Part shown: positions 24,251-34,304 of the stretch, piece by piece
How positions within the stretch are numbered: the first letter of the stretch is position 1
Layout of the letters: each line of letters begins with the position of its first letter
Assembly: GCF_007115105.1 (NCBI RefSeq)
Contig: NZ_SULJ01000001.1
Location: forward strand, 496,001-560,000
Reading direction: 5' to 3'
Origin: Clostridium sp. HBUAS56010
GTDB lineage: Bacteria; Bacillota; Clostridia; Lachnospirales; Lachnospiraceae
Length of the DNA: 64,000 nucleotides
Program-made: the position numbers and the translations under genes
The notes under the pieces: generated by a model
The model's database searches: none
Told to the model about the DNA's origin: nothing
Seen by the model: the letters and a program-made list of their open reading frames with translations, nothing else

Positions 24251-24723
24251 TTATCCTTTTACCGCTCCCGCCATCATTCCCTCTACAAAATATTTCTGAA
24301 ATGCCACAAACAGAAGAAAGATAGGAATAACAGAAAAAACAGATCCCACAATCAGAAGGCGAAAGATGGTTCCTGCTACCACAACCGAAGTCAGTGCCGG
24401 TATAAAATAAACAGATTTAAAGAAGTCTGTTCTTTTCATCAGTTTACTGTTGAGCAGTGTTGCAAATAACATGGGAAAGGGAATTAACAAAGCAAGGGTT
24501 CCCAACATATACTTAAAGCTGTTCCATAATGCTTTTACAAAGATCTTATCCGACAGCAGTCGGGCATAATTATCAAATCCCACCCACTTTTCTTTCAAAA
24601 CATCCTGAAAGCTCAATAAAATGCCATTATAAACTGGAACAATCCAAAACAATAACACGGTTAATACAAAAGGACAGAGAAACACATAAGGAGCAATCTT
24701 TTTTTTTAAAGAATTTTTTTCAT
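24251..24723 (-). pseudogene. Chimeric remnant of two sugar ABC permeases
   Basis: The N-terminal ~100 residues match a MalF/UgpA-type permease (YVFLCPFVLTVLLFWIVPVYNG to YFIPALTSVVVAGTIFR). The last ~33 match the end of a MalG/UgpE-type permease (VGSVFSVIPIFLLFVAFQKYFVEG). An internal deletion has fused the two neighbours and removed the EAA loops. In addition the proper ATG at 24723 is out of frame with the rest by one base in an A-run (7 As where 8 would keep frame). It cannot make a working permease. Confidence 0.85.
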
Positions 24724-24749
24724 TTTATATCCCTCTTTTTCAATACAAA

Positions 24750-26125
24750 CTACTTTTCTTTAAATTCGTTATCCAAAGTTTCCTGGGATCTTTTCAGTGC
24801 TTCTGTTACATCTACTCCATCTTCAAAAATACTGTTAAGCGTTACATTGCAGAATTCATTATTAATAGAAGGGTATTTTTCATCCGTATACGCCTGCAAT
24901 ATGCCGATACTGTCCTTGGTTTTAAGCAGAGGATCAAAGGGCGCATTGGAAAAATACTGGATATACTGATTATCTGGATTCTGTGTCAGTTCTTCGTCTG
25001 TCCACACAGCCGTATTAACCGGATCAAAACCAAGAACATTCCAGACTTCCCTGTTGGATTCTTCTGAGAGATTAATAAAAGCCATAACCTCTGCCGCCAA
25101 TTGCGCATGTTTACCTGATTTTATAATGGCTGTTCCAGTGCCTCCTCCTCCAATGGTTTTGACTTCCCCGTCATTTTCATTCCATACGGGCACATTGGCA
25201 ATTGCAACCTGCTTCTTTAAATCACCGATATAATTGACGTATCTGGAAGTCTGCCAAAACGGCATGATCTGAACCGCATATTCCCCAGAGTTATAAAACG
25301 GATATGCCTCTTCATTGTCCGGCTGCCCTCCGGGAATGGTGGCAAATGCTCCAGTCTGCTGCATTCCTTTTATGTACTCCAGAACTTCTGTCATCTCTTT
25401 GCTGGTCAGATTAAGCCTGCCATCCGGATCAATATAATCTCCTCCTTTTTGTGCCAGCATAAGATTCACCATCCACTGAGCCGACGTCTCCACACAGGAG
25501 AAGTATTTTCCCGTAACTTCATGATACTTTACACCCGCTTCTTTAAACTGATCCCAGATTTTTATCTCCTTATAATCAATTCCGGCTTCTTTTAACAGCG
25601 TTTCATTATAAAAAGCCACCGTAGTTCCCACATGAGTCGGCAGCCCATATTCTTTCTCAGCCTTGGTATAGATGTCCAATCTTGATTTTACAATATTTTC
25701 TCTATATGGATCTAGGCTATTGTTCAGCTCCATAAGACCAATGTTTCCAACCATAAATGCCGGAAACTTTCCAAGCTCAATATCCACCACATCCGGTGCT
25801 CCCTCTCCCGATTCCAGAGCAAGAGATAATTTGTTGTGCATATCATCATAAGGCATGTTACTCAAAACCAGTTTCACCTTTTTATCCGGATGGGCTTCAT
25901 TCCATTTTCAGCCATTGCAACATAAAAATCCTGATGAAGTTCGATGAACGTCCAGACATTTAATTCTGTCACATCATCCCCTCCCACTTCCATGGATTTC
26001 TTTCCGGCGGATGACACGCCTTTATTGGAAACAGCCGCATCCTCTGATTTTCCATTGCCGCAACCAACCATTACCGATGCAGTCAGCCCCATACACAGTA
26101 AAAATGCTAATCCCCATTTTTTCAT
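24750..26125 (-). pseudogene. Sugar ABC transporter substrate-binding protein, frameshifted
   Basis: Reading starts at the ATG at 26125 with a lipoprotein signal (LLCMGLTASVMVGCGNG, lipobox cysteine near residue 22). It runs about 70 residues into LHQDFYVAMAE, then shifts frame near 25890-25910, where GAAAATGG needs one more A to give EKWNEAHPDKK. The remainder (24750-25877) is a full family-1 solute-binding body (KLVLSNMPYDDMHNKLSLALESGEG to the C-terminus). Together they would be about 458 residues. It is directly upstream of the broken permease. A sequencing error in the A-run is possible, but the neighbouring fusion supports real decay. Confidence 0.82.
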
Positions 26126-26217
26126 TTATAAACCTTCCTTTCCCCAATCACTCTACCAATCCAGATCCGTATAATCCGGATGTTTTCTTTTCTGCTTCAT
26201 CCTCCTTCCTTCTTAGG

Positions 26218-26229
26218 TTAAACGTTTAA
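26218..26229. promoter_or_regulatory. LacI-family operator, perfect palindrome
   Basis: TTAAACGTTTAA, a CG-centred 12-bp palindrome about 90 bp before the binding-protein start. Form and position fit the adjacent LacI regulator. Confidence 0.65.
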
Positions 26230-26369
26230 TATGCTATATAAATATTCTGATTATTGATTGTATATTCTGATATTTTGATCGTCATTATCACTATTAAAAG
26301 CTGTAATAATTGTATAATATCACACACTTTTTATTATGTAAAGTATATATGCACAATACAGTTGTAGTT

Positions 26370-26381
26370 TTAATCGTTTAA
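26370..26381. promoter_or_regulatory. Second LacI-type operator, imperfect
   Basis: TTAATCGTTTAA, 10 of 12 positions palindromic, 152 bp from the perfect copy. The pair could support looping. The rest of the AT-rich 26126-26521 gap holds no other feature besides the lacI-side terminator. Confidence 0.5.
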
Positions 26382-26454
26382 CAATGTAGACTTTTCACAT
26401 ATATTGTAATAATTTGTAGCATAGTCACATGGATGCTTTTTCCTTCTTCCCATT

Positions 26455-26501
26455 AAAAAAGCAGGGAGGTTATCTGGCAAAATCCAGCTACTCCCCTGCT
26501 C
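26455..26501 (-). terminator. Terminator after lacI-type gene
   Basis: AGCAGGGGAG pairs with CTCCCTGCT, with an inner CTGG/CCAG stem, and in the minus direction TTTTTT follows. Confidence 0.75.
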
Positions 26502-26521
26502 TAATTATATTCATTGATTCA

Positions 26522-27562
26522 TTATGTAATGTCTTTTACTGATTCCCGGACAAGCCGCTGGCATTCCACGTAGCAGACATTCTCAGAATCCGCATCCACA
26601 CTGCCACCTTTTAAAAGCTCAATCATCAGCTGGCTGGCTTTATATCCGATATCATGAAGAGGAAGGCGGATGGTAGTAAGAGGAGGACGATAATATGCGG
26701 ACAGTTCCCGATCATCGTATCCAGCCAAAGAAATATCTTTCCCTGCTTTAAGCCCCAATTCCTCCATTCTGTCATAAACTCCGCCAGCCATCAAATCATT
26801 CATGCAAAAAATTGCGGTTACTTCTTTTTTCAAAAGCAGATCTGTGCACCGGTATCCAGACTCTCTGCTCCAATCTCCTTCTGCTATCAGTCCGGGATCA
26901 TATAAAATCCGGTTTTGAAAAAGAACCTGCTGATATCCAATCAGCCTTGCCTGGGAATGCAGACTATCCGTTTTTCCTGTTATTACACCGATTCTTCTAT
27001 GGCCCTGTTCCACCAGATATGTGAGTATCTCCGATGCGCCATGAACATCATCGACAACAACAGAGGGAATCTTATTGCTTTTGGAATATCCATAAGCCAT
27101 GACTGCAGGAATCGGCAGTGTTTCAGGGATACAGCGAATCACCCGTTCATGAGCTGCAACATAGATAATCCCTTCCACCTGTTTCTCCATCAGTTTTTTA
27201 ATCTCAAGCCTGACTTGTTCATAATACCCTTCCTGATCGTAATAGGTATCATTGTACTTTTTAAATAATCTTAAATTTGTCAGCAGAATCTGATACTCCT
27301 GTTCCTGACAATAGTGGGTAACCCCATCAATGATATCTGGAATGCTGAATATGGTCATATCCTCTGCAATAACACCAATGCTTCTTGTCTTTTGGAGCTT
27401 TAAATTTTTTGCAACAATATTGGGAGTATAATCCAGCTTTTCAGCCATCTCCAATACCATCTTTCTCGTCTTCTCGCTTGCCCCAGGTTTATGATTCAAT
27501 ATATTCGATACTGTGGCAACGGATACACCGCAGCATTTTGCCAGTTCTTTTATTGTCGCCAT
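26522..27562 (-). CDS. LacI-family transcriptional regulator
   Basis: 346 residues. The N-terminal helix-turn-helix and hinge helix are clear (TIKELAKCCGVSVATVSNILNHKPGASEKTR, then YTPNIVAKNLKLQKTRSIGVI). The sugar-binding core follows with GYDDRELSAYYRPPLTTIRLP near the C-terminus. The start is preceded by a CTGGAGG site. It is intact, unlike the adjacent sugar transporter it presumably controls through the TTAAACGTTTAA-type operators. The sugar is unknown. Confidence 0.93.
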   Translation of the reverse strand: MATIKELAKCCGVSVATVSNILNHKPGASEKTRKMVLEMAEKLDYTPNIVAKNLKLQKTRSIGVIAEDMTIFSIPDIIDGVTHYCQEQEYQILLTNLRLFKKYNDTYYDQEGYYEQVRLEIKKLMEKQVEGIIYVAAHERVIRCIPETLPIPAVMAYGYSKSNKIPSVVVDDVHGASEILTYLVEQGHRRIGVITGKTDSLHSQARLIGYQQVLFQNRILYDPGLIAEGDWSRESGYRCTDLLLKKEVTAIFCMNDLMAGGVYDRMEELGLKAGKDISLAGYDDRELSAYYRPPLTTIRLPLHDIGYKASQLMIELLKGGSVDADSENVCYVECQRLVRESVKDIT

Positions 27563-27624
27563 GGTCTGCCTCCAGATGCTTTTCTATTAATTAACTCAGA
27601 TTTTCTTCTGATTGTCAAGAGCAT

Positions 27625-27659
27625 AAAAAAGGTCATGAGAGGAAAATCCCATGACCTTT
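27625..27659 (-). terminator. Terminator of rnpB
   Basis: AAAGGTCATG/CATGACCTTT stem with the T-run on the minus strand, about 35 bp after the mature rnpB end. Confidence 0.8.
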
Positions 27660-27690
27660 ATAATGTCTGATATGAAAATTTTAATGTTCT

Positions 27691-28031
27691 GAGTAAGACG
27701 ATAAGCCGGGTTATGTCATTGAATGGCCATCTATCTAGGCCTGCCGTCACCAGCAGGCTCAAGCGACCTACCCGGGAGCAGACGGGCAGCCTTATGCTCC
27801 CTGTTCGGTCTTGCTTCGGATGGGGTTTACATGGCCTCTCCTGTTACCAGGAGAGCGGTGGTCTCTTACACCACCTTTCCACCCTTACCGCATAAAGCGG
27901 CGGTATATTTCTGTTGCACTTTCCCTGGAGTCACCTCCGCCAGACGTTATCTGGCATCCTTGCCCTGCGAAGCCCGGACTTTCCTCACCTGCAGCCTTTC
28001 GGCTCAGCAGCTGCGACCATTTGTCTTACTC
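27691..28031 (-). ncRNA. rnpB: RNase P RNA (type A)
   Basis: About 341 nt. The ends pair perfectly (GAGTAAGAC with GTCTTACTC, helix P1). Universal parts are present on the minus strand: GAGGAAAGTCCGGGC near the 5' end (CR-I), CAGGGAAAGTGCAACAGAAA in the centre (CR-II/III), and GACATAACCCGGCTTATCG at the 3' end. A P3-P4 layout with a GCTGCTGAGCCGAAAGGC arm fits type A. It processes tRNA 5' ends with the RnpA protein. No gene overlaps it, so the 27563-28079 gap is explained. Confidence 0.97.
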
Positions 28032-28079
28032 AAAACTATAATAGCTTATCACATATTTTTAACTTTGTAAAGCAATACC

Positions 28080-29741
28080 TTAAACCCTGAAACAACTTCC
28101 TCCAATAAATTCACGGACAATGGAGTTGCGTGGAATGTCTTCGCTGTTTACCCCAAGAAAATAATCCAGGAATTTCAAAAGCCGTTTTGCTTCCATATAT
28201 TCCGGTGACTCTCTTGGAATTCCAAAAAGCAGAGGCTCTGCAAACTGTTTAAGAACCGCAAGTTCATAAACAGTAGCCGAATTAAACATCATATCTGCCG
28301 ACTCCTGGAAAGGAAAGATATAGGATTCTTCTCCATGGCGGACTCCCGGCCACATCCGGATGGTATCCTGGGCAGAAGCGCCTCGTGTTCTGGCATCTCT
28401 TACCATTCTGCGGATCAGACGGCAGTCTGTGGTAGGAATCCGGTTGTGCTCATCAATATTAAGCTGAGTCAAAGCGCTCACATAAACTTTAAATTTACTT
28501 TCTTCCGGAAGGGAATAAGACAGCTTGTCATTGAGACAATGAATTCCTTCAATCACCAGGATATCATCTTTTCCAAGTTTCAAATAATCTCCATGGTATT
28601 CCCTGACACCTGTTTTAAACTGATATCTGGGCATTTCCACAGTCTTTCCTGCAAGAAGATCGACCATATCCTTATTAAACTGCTTAATATCCAGACTTTC
28701 CAATACCTCAAAATTGTAGCTTCCATCGGGATTTTTCGGACTGTCCACCCGGTTTACAAAATAATCGTCTGCTGCAATTGGGTGAGGAATCATTCCCATT
28801 GCCTTTAACTGCACCGATAAGCGATGGGAGAATGTAGTTTTTCCAGAAGATGACGGACCTGCAATCATAACGAACTTCTTACTTTTATCGGAACCAATCC
28901 GTTCCGCAATTTCCGCAATTTTCTTCTCCTGAAGTGCTTCCTGAATCAGGATTAAATCACTAATATTGCCTTCTGCAATCTTTTCATTGAGCGCACCTAC
29001 ATGGGAAACATGAAGCCGTTCTCCCCACTTCACACTTTCTTTTAATACCTGGTAAAGTTTATGCTTTTTTTCCACTTCAAAGGGAGGAATCTCTTTTGGT
29101 TTTTCTTTGGTGGGAAGCATCAGCATAAATCCTTCATCAAACAAAATCAGATCAAACACTTTAATATAACCGGTATTCTGTACCATGTATCCATAGTAAT
29201 AATCTTCAAAACTGCCGATGCTGTAAATATTGACCCGGGAAACCCGGCGATAACGGAACAGACGTTCCTTGTCATACATCCGGTGCTTATGAAACAGATC
29301 AATCGCATCGTCTGTATTCTCACTTCTCTTCATAATGGGGATTTCCTGACTTACATATTCTTTCATCCGTTTTTTTACCCGTTCTATCAATTCCTCTGTC
29401 AGAACAAACTCCCCATGGGGTTCAATATAATATCCCTTGCCAATTGTAAAATCAACCGTTACCTTTTCCACCTTTTCTGTACCAACCACATCATAAAACG
29501 CTTTCATCATAAGAAAGATCGCACTTCGATGATAGGTCCGTATTCCAGGCTGGTCATTGGCTGTGAAAAAATGAAGATTGCAGTCAAACTGAACCGTCTT
29601 ATGAAGTTCTCGCAACTTACCGTTTACGCTGACCAGCAAAATATCATTTTCATATTGGGGCTGATATTCCCATGCTATCTCCTGATAGGTGGTTCCTAAA
29701 GGGTATTCCTTTGCAATTCCCTGAATCGTAACAATTGCCAT
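28080..29741 (-). CDS. Uridine kinase-like nucleoside kinase with TGS-like N-terminus
   Basis: 553 residues. The first ~60 resemble a TGS/threonyl-tRNA synthetase-like domain (GIAKEYPLGTTYQEIAWEYQ). The middle is the second tRNA-synthetase-additional-domain-like region (FFTANDQPGIRTYHRSA). From about residue 285 it is a P-loop kinase with Walker A AGPSSSGKTTFSHRL and the uridine kinase/PRK fold (DDYFVNRVDSPKNPDG, VIEGIHCLND). It probably phosphorylates nucleosides, exact substrate unknown. It is 12 bp after nif3, so likely co-transcribed. Confidence 0.9.
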   Translation of the reverse strand: MAIVTIQGIAKEYPLGTTYQEIAWEYQPQYENDILLVSVNGKLRELHKTVQFDCNLHFFTANDQPGIRTYHRSAIFLMMKAFYDVVGTEKVEKVTVDFTIGKGYYIEPHGEFVLTEELIERVKKRMKEYVSQEIPIMKRSENTDDAIDLFHKHRMYDKERLFRYRRVSRVNIYSIGSFEDYYYGYMVQNTGYIKVFDLILFDEGFMLMLPTKEKPKEIPPFEVEKKHKLYQVLKESVKWGERLHVSHVGALNEKIAEGNISDLILIQEALQEKKIAEIAERIGSDKSKKFVMIAGPSSSGKTTFSHRLSVQLKAMGMIPHPIAADDYFVNRVDSPKNPDGSYNFEVLESLDIKQFNKDMVDLLAGKTVEMPRYQFKTGVREYHGDYLKLGKDDILVIEGIHCLNDKLSYSLPEESKFKVYVSALTQLNIDEHNRIPTTDCRLIRRMVRDARTRGASAQDTIRMWPGVRHGEESYIFPFQESADMMFNSATVYELAVLKQFAEPLLFGIPRESPEYMEAKRLLKFLDYFLGVNSEDIPRNSIVREFIGGSCFRV

Positions 29742-29752
29742 ATGCTGCCTCC

Positions 29753-30547
29753 TTATATCAATGTCTGAGGAAATAGGACACCAGCCTTTTTAATGGTCAA
29801 TGATGTGACCTGATTCTTTAAATAATTCTCCATAAAATCAAGAAAAAGGTATTCCAGCCCATAATGACCGGCATCAATCACTGCCATATGGCTGGCTGCC
29901 GCATCAATCCCGCTGTGATGCCCTATATCTCCTGTTATAAGCACCTGTGCTCCTGCTTCTAAAGCAGGAGCAATCATGCTTTCTCCTGATCCGGGGCTGA
30001 TAGCCACAAAATCAACAGCCCCTTCCAGAGCACTCTCTCCATATATAGTAACAAACGGAAGAGCAAACCGCTCTTTCACGAAACCAGCCAACTCCCGTAT
30101 TGTCATTTTCTTTTTTAAAAATCCGGTTCTGCCAATGCCGTAGGCATTCTCACCCAATGTGCCTTCCAGTTCTAAAATGTTTGTTCCTGTCAGGTCCAGC
30201 TTTTTTGCCGCTGCGTCTGCCATGCAGCCAGGGGCAGAATCAAAGTTGGTATGCATGGCATAGCAGGATATATCATTTGCAACCAGTTTTAAAACCCGTC
30301 TTCCTATGAAATCGGTATCACTGATCTTCTTTAATGGTTTAAAAATCAGTGGATGATGAGTGATGAGCATATCAGCTTCCCACAGGATTGCTTCTTCTAT
30401 GATTTCATCGGTGGCATCCACTGCAAGAAAGACTTTTTTCACTTCCTTATTGCATCTTCCTGCCAAAAGCCCTACATTATCCCAGTCACATGCACAGTTT
30501 AAGGGCGCCAGATGTTCCAGTTCTTTCATTAAATCATCGCATCTCAT
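29753..30547 (-). CDS. Nif3-like dinuclear metal-binding protein (YqfO/YbgI family)
   Basis: I start at the ATG at 30547 (MRCDDLMKELEHL) with AAGGAGG 6 bp upstream; it overlaps trmK by 14 bp. About 264 residues. Metal-site motifs are LITHHPLIFKPLK, TNFDSAPGCM and, near the end, DAGHYGLEYLF. The family assembles into a hexameric toroid with two metals per subunit. Its cellular role is poorly known. The conserved pairing with trmK and rpoD is common in Firmicutes. Confidence 0.92.
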   Translation of the reverse strand: MRCDDLMKELEHLAPLNCACDWDNVGLLAGRCNKEVKKVFLAVDATDEIIEEAILWEADMLITHHPLIFKPLKKISDTDFIGRRVLKLVANDISCYAMHTNFDSAPGCMADAAAKKLDLTGTNILELEGTLGENAYGIGRTGFLKKKMTIRELAGFVKERFALPFVTIYGESALEGAVDFVAISPGSGESMIAPALEAGAQVLITGDIGHHSGIDAAASHMAVIDAGHYGLEYLFLDFMENYLKNQVTSLTIKKAGVLFPQTLI

Positions 30548-31232
30548 CTTGTGCCTCCTTATTCCATGACAGCTCTTTTTCAAGCTCTGCTATTCTCTTT
30601 TTTGCTGACTCACTGTCTTTTACAGTAAGTTCTCTGAGAATGGTGTTTATCTGTTCTTCTTCTTTTTCTAAATACTCTTTCAGCACCGAATCTTTTGATC
30701 TGAGTAAATCAGATCCATACCGATATGAAATTTCCCTGTCATCTGAGGTCAGCCCTTGTCTTCTCACTGCCCCCATCACAATATAGTATTTTCCATCTTC
30801 CTTTATCATAATCTCCTGTTCCACGGAAAATGACTGTTCCATCAGAAACTTTCTCATCTTATGAAGTTCGGACTGAGGGGAGAATACCCAATAAGGAATG
30901 TGATCCCATAGTCTTTTTCCCTGCTCCAGAATATGTATCATCAATTCCCCGCCCATTCCGGCAATGACGACACAGTCTGCTTCATCTTTTTCTAACATTA
31001 AAAGTCCGTCGCTTAAACGGACTTCAATGGCTTCAGTAAGGCCAGCTTCTTCAATATGGGACCTGGCCCTTAAAAGAGGTCCAGGTCTTACATCCATGGC
31101 AATGGCGTGTTTCGCCTTTTTTTCCTGCACCAGATGAATGGGAATATATCCATGATCGGTTCCAACATCAGCAATCCGGCTTCCTTCCGGCACAAATGAA
31201 GCGATGGTTTCCAAACGCTTTGATAATTTCAT
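30534..31232 (-). CDS. trmK: tRNA (adenine(22)-N1)-methyltransferase
   Basis: 232 residues. It starts LSKRLETIASFVPEGSRIADVGTDHG, containing the SAM-binding motif. It continues with AIAMDVRPGPLLRARSHIEEAGL and the catalytic-loop region CVVIAGMGGELMIHIL, all diagnostic for TrmK (COG2384). It methylates A22 in bacterial tRNAs. The C-terminal ~70 residues form the family's coiled coil. It lies between rpoD and nif3 on the same strand. Confidence 0.94.
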   Translation of the reverse strand: MKLSKRLETIASFVPEGSRIADVGTDHGYIPIHLVQEKKAKHAIAMDVRPGPLLRARSHIEEAGLTEAIEVRLSDGLLMLEKDEADCVVIAGMGGELMIHILEQGKRLWDHIPYWVFSPQSELHKMRKFLMEQSFSVEQEIMIKEDGKYYIVMGAVRRQGLTSDDREISYRYGSDLLRSKDSVLKEYLEKEEEQINTILRELTVKDSESAKKRIAELEKELSWNKEAQDEMR

Positions 31233-31253
31233 CCTGAACTCCGCCTTGTATCT

Positions 31254-32459
31254 TTAATCATCCAGATAATCTTTCAATTTCTTGCTTCTGCTGGGATGGC
31301 GCAGTTTACGCAATGCTTTTGCTTCTATCTGTCGTATTCGTTCTCTTGTAACATTAAATTCTTTTCCAACTTCTTCTAAAGTCCTGGGTCTGCCGTCATC
31401 AAGTCCGAAGCGCAGTTTAAGCACCTTTTGTTCTCTTTCTGTAAGCGTGTCCAGCACTTCCATCAACTGTTCATGAAGCATGGTAAAGGTGGCTGCATCA
31501 GCAGGAACCATCACCTGGTCATCCTGGATAAAATCACCCAGGTGACTGTCTTCTTCCTCTCCAATTGGTGTCTCTAAGGAAACAGGTTCCTGAGATACTT
31601 TCATGATTTCTCTGACACGTTCCACCGGCATATCTGCCCTGGCAGCAACTTCCTCGGGCACCGGTTCCCGTCCAAGCTCCTGTAAAAGCTGTCTGGAAAC
31701 CCGAACCAGACGGTTAATGGTTTCCACCATATGGACCGGAATCCGAATCGTACGCGCCTGATCCGCAATGGCTCTTGTAATTGCCTGTCTGATCCACCAG
31801 GTTGCATAGGTACTGAATTTATAACCTTTTCTGTAGTCAAACTTCTCTACAGCCTTAATAAGACCAAGATTGCCTTCCTGGATCAGATCCAGAAACTGCA
31901 TTCCCCGCCCCACATAACGTTTTGCAATGCTGACAACCAGACGAAGGTTTGCCTCTGTCAGCTTTTGCTTTGAAATATCATTGCCCAGTTCTATATTCTT
32001 GGCAAGCTCAATCTCGTCTTCGCTGGAAAGAAGAGGAACTTTTCCAATTTCTTTCAGATACATTCGGACAGGGTCTTCTACACTGACGCCTTCAGGAACA
32101 GATAAGTCGATACTTTCCATATCAATCTCTTCCTCTTCCTCAATATCCTCCTCCACAAAAAGGTCTTCATCAAGTTCTAATTCTTCCGCATTGATCTGAA
32201 GAACATCCACTTTATTCGAATCCAGAAAATCAAAGATCTGATCCAGCTTGTCCGAATCCGGCTTATCTTCAGCAAAGAAATCAAGAATCTCCTGATTCTC
32301 CAGCACATTCCGTTTCTTTTTTGCCAGCAGCAAAAGCTTTCCTAACTTTTCCTCAAATTCCGCAGCTAATTCTTCTGTCTTCTTTTCTGTAATCTGCTCC
32401 TCTTCGGTTTTTCCTGACCCCACCATCTTATCTGCTGTCTTCTTCACATTTTCGTCCAT
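31254..32459 (-). CDS. rpoD: Housekeeping RNA polymerase sigma factor SigA/RpoD
   Basis: About 401 residues. The N-terminal part is acidic (region 1.1-like, [16 protein letters not shown]). Then come region 1.2 [16 protein letters not shown], region 2 [44 protein letters not shown], region 3, and region 4 [28 protein letters not shown] choose the ATG at 32459, with GGAAGGA upstream. It directly follows dnaG, the classic dnaG-rpoD macromolecular synthesis arrangement. Confidence 0.97.
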   Translation of the reverse strand: MDENVKKTADKMVGSGKTEEEQITEKKTEELAAEFEEKLGKLLLLAKKKRNVLENQEILDFFAEDKPDSDKLDQIFDFLDSNKVDVLQINAEELELDEDLFVEEDIEEEEEIDMESIDLSVPEGVSVEDPVRMYLKEIGKVPLLSSEDEIELAKNIELGNDISKQKLTEANLRLVVSIAKRYVGRGMQFLDLIQEGNLGLIKAVEKFDYRKGYKFSTYATWWIRQAITRAIADQARTIRIPVHMVETINRLVRVSRQLLQELGREPVPEEVAARADMPVERVREIMKVSQEPVSLETPIGEEEDSHLGDFIQDDQVMVPADAATFTMLHEQLMEVLDTLTEREQKVLKLRFGLDDGRPRTLEEVGKEFNVTRERIRQIEAKALRKLRHPSRSKKLKDYLDD

Positions 32460-32498
32460 GTTTTTCCATCCTTCCACAGCCTGCCTATAGTGTACACC

Positions 32499-34268
32499 CT
32501 AATCAAGCGAAATATGCAAATCCTTTAATGCAGCCTGTTCCTTTATAATTCTTTGCAGTTCTTCAATTCCTTCTGCACGACGGCTTGCATGATCCAGACT
32601 GTTCTTCTTCACTTTCATAATCGTTTCCGAAAACGCTTTTTTCTGTTCTTCATTATTCAGGGACTCTTTTAAGCTCGCATGAAAAAGACCTGCGACTGCC
32701 CGGTATTGATCATCGTCATTAATGAAATGATTTAAAATCTCAGCCGGATTTAAAGTTCCGGCAGCGTGTCCGTCAAAAACCATCCGTGCCACCTTATAAT
32801 ACAGTTCTTCTATAAAATCTTCCGGAGTAATTACCCCTTGAATCTTATCAAATAGTACCGGATCTTCAATCAGCCAGGTAAGAAGCAGCCTTTGAGACTG
32901 TTTCACCCCATCTTCCTTATCCTTCTTTTTCTGGCCCTTTAGACCTGTCTCCTCTCTGCGGTAAGACTGATTTACCGGTGATAGAGATGCTCCAAGTCGA
33001 TTAACCAGACGTTTCAAATCTTCATAATTAATAAAATATTCTCTGGAAACGGCTTCCAGATAATTATCCCGCTCCAGTGCTTCCGGAAATTCCAGCAGTT
33101 TTTTTGCAACCTGATTATAAAATTCGGTCTTCTGTTCGGGATCATCCATCTGATAATTTTTTCTTAAAACCTGGATTTCAAACAGAAAACTGTTCTGGGC
33201 TTCTTCAATTCTCTGACGAAAGGCATCTGCTCCCATATTCTTAATGAATTCATCCGGGTCCTTATAAGGCTGCATATTCAGCACTTTTATAGATATCCCC
33301 GCCTCTTTTAAAATGGGAATTGCCCGCAGAGCTGCCTTGGTTCCTGCACCGTCGCTGTCATAGGTGAGAACAACTTTATCCGTGTATCGTTTTAAAAGCT
33401 GGGCATGCTGGGTTGTAAATGCCGTTCCAAGAGACGCCACCGCATTGGTGAATCCAGCCTGGTGCATGGCAATTACATCCATATAACCCTCACAAATCAA
33501 TATGTACTTTTCCCTGGAGGTCCTGGCATAATTCAGCCCATATAAGTTACGGCTCTTATCGAAAAGTTTTGTCTCAGGGGAGTTTAGATACTTTGGCTCT
33601 CCGGCACCCATAACCCGTCCTCCAAATCCAATGACCCGGTTATTCACATCCATAATTGGAAACATAACCCGGTTCCAGAACTTATCATAAGTTCCCCGCT
33701 CTTCAATCGTTGCCAGACCTGTCTGTTTCAGTATATTATCATCGTAGCCTTTTCCCTTTAAGTACCGATACAGATCATCACTTGTTTTGTTGGAATACCC
33801 AAGACCGAAATGGACAATCGTTTCATCTGTCAACTGCCTGTCTTTTAAATACTGGTATCCGGCTTCTCCCTGAGGTTTTTTAAGCTGGTAATAGAAATAG
33901 CTGGCAGCCAGTTTATTAATATCCAGAAGGGTAGCTCTTAAATCTTCCTGTGCTTTTGCTTCTTTGCTGTACTCCGGCGCCGGAAGTTTCACACCAGCTC
34001 TGTCTGCTAATACTTTTAATGCTTCGAAAAAGGAGTAGTTTTCATATTCCATAACAAAAGTTATGGCATTGCCGCCTGCACCACAGCCAAAACAGTAATA
34101 CATCTGCTTCCCCGGTGAAACGGAAAAAGAGGGGGACTTTTCATTATGAAAAGGACACAGACCAAAATAGTTACTGCCTTTTTTCTGCAGCTTCACATAT
34201 CCTGAAATCACATCGACGATGTCATTTTTCATCCGGACTTCTTCAATTACATCTTCCGAATATCGCAC
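32499..34268 (-). CDS. dnaG: DNA primase
   Basis: 589 residues. The N-terminal CHC2 zinc finger (GLCPFHNEKSPSFSV, then YYCFGCGAGGNAITF) is followed by the catalytic TOPRIM core (LICEGYMDVIAMHQAGF, LTYDSDGAGTKAALRAI) and a C-terminal DnaB-binding domain. It makes primers for replication. It sits between dgt and rpoD on the same strand. Confidence 0.97.
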   Translation of the reverse strand: MRYSEDVIEEVRMKNDIVDVISGYVKLQKKGSNYFGLCPFHNEKSPSFSVSPGKQMYYCFGCGAGGNAITFVMEYENYSFFEALKVLADRAGVKLPAPEYSKEAKAQEDLRATLLDINKLAASYFYYQLKKPQGEAGYQYLKDRQLTDETIVHFGLGYSNKTSDDLYRYLKGKGYDDNILKQTGLATIEERGTYDKFWNRVMFPIMDVNNRVIGFGGRVMGAGEPKYLNSPETKLFDKSRNLYGLNYARTSREKYILICEGYMDVIAMHQAGFTNAVASLGTAFTTQHAQLLKRYTDKVVLTYDSDGAGTKAALRAIPILKEAGISIKVLNMQPYKDPDEFIKNMGADAFRQRIEEAQNSFLFEIQVLRKNYQMDDPEQKTEFYNQVAKKLLEFPEALERDNYLEAVSREYFINYEDLKRLVNRLGASLSPVNQSYRREETGLKGQKKKDKEDGVKQSQRLLLTWLIEDPVLFDKIQGVITPEDFIEELYYKVARMVFDGHAAGTLNPAEILNHFINDDDQYRAVAGLFHASLKESLNNEEQKKAFSETIMKVKKNSLDHASRRAEGIEELQRIIKEQAALKDLHISLD

Positions 34269-34304
34269 GAAGCCTCACTCCTCCTTCCACAAACTCAATT
34301 CTGT

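Noticed and set aside
27713-28070. Several short open frames on the plus strand
   Set aside because: They overlap the RNase P RNA gene, which explains the sequence fully.
28335-28808. 157-codon open frame on the plus strand
   Set aside because: It is opposite to the clearly coding nucleoside kinase gene and resembles no protein; an antisense shadow.
29061-29699. 212-codon open frame on the plus strand
   Set aside because: Lies entirely antisense to the kinase gene and shows no domain or ribosome site.
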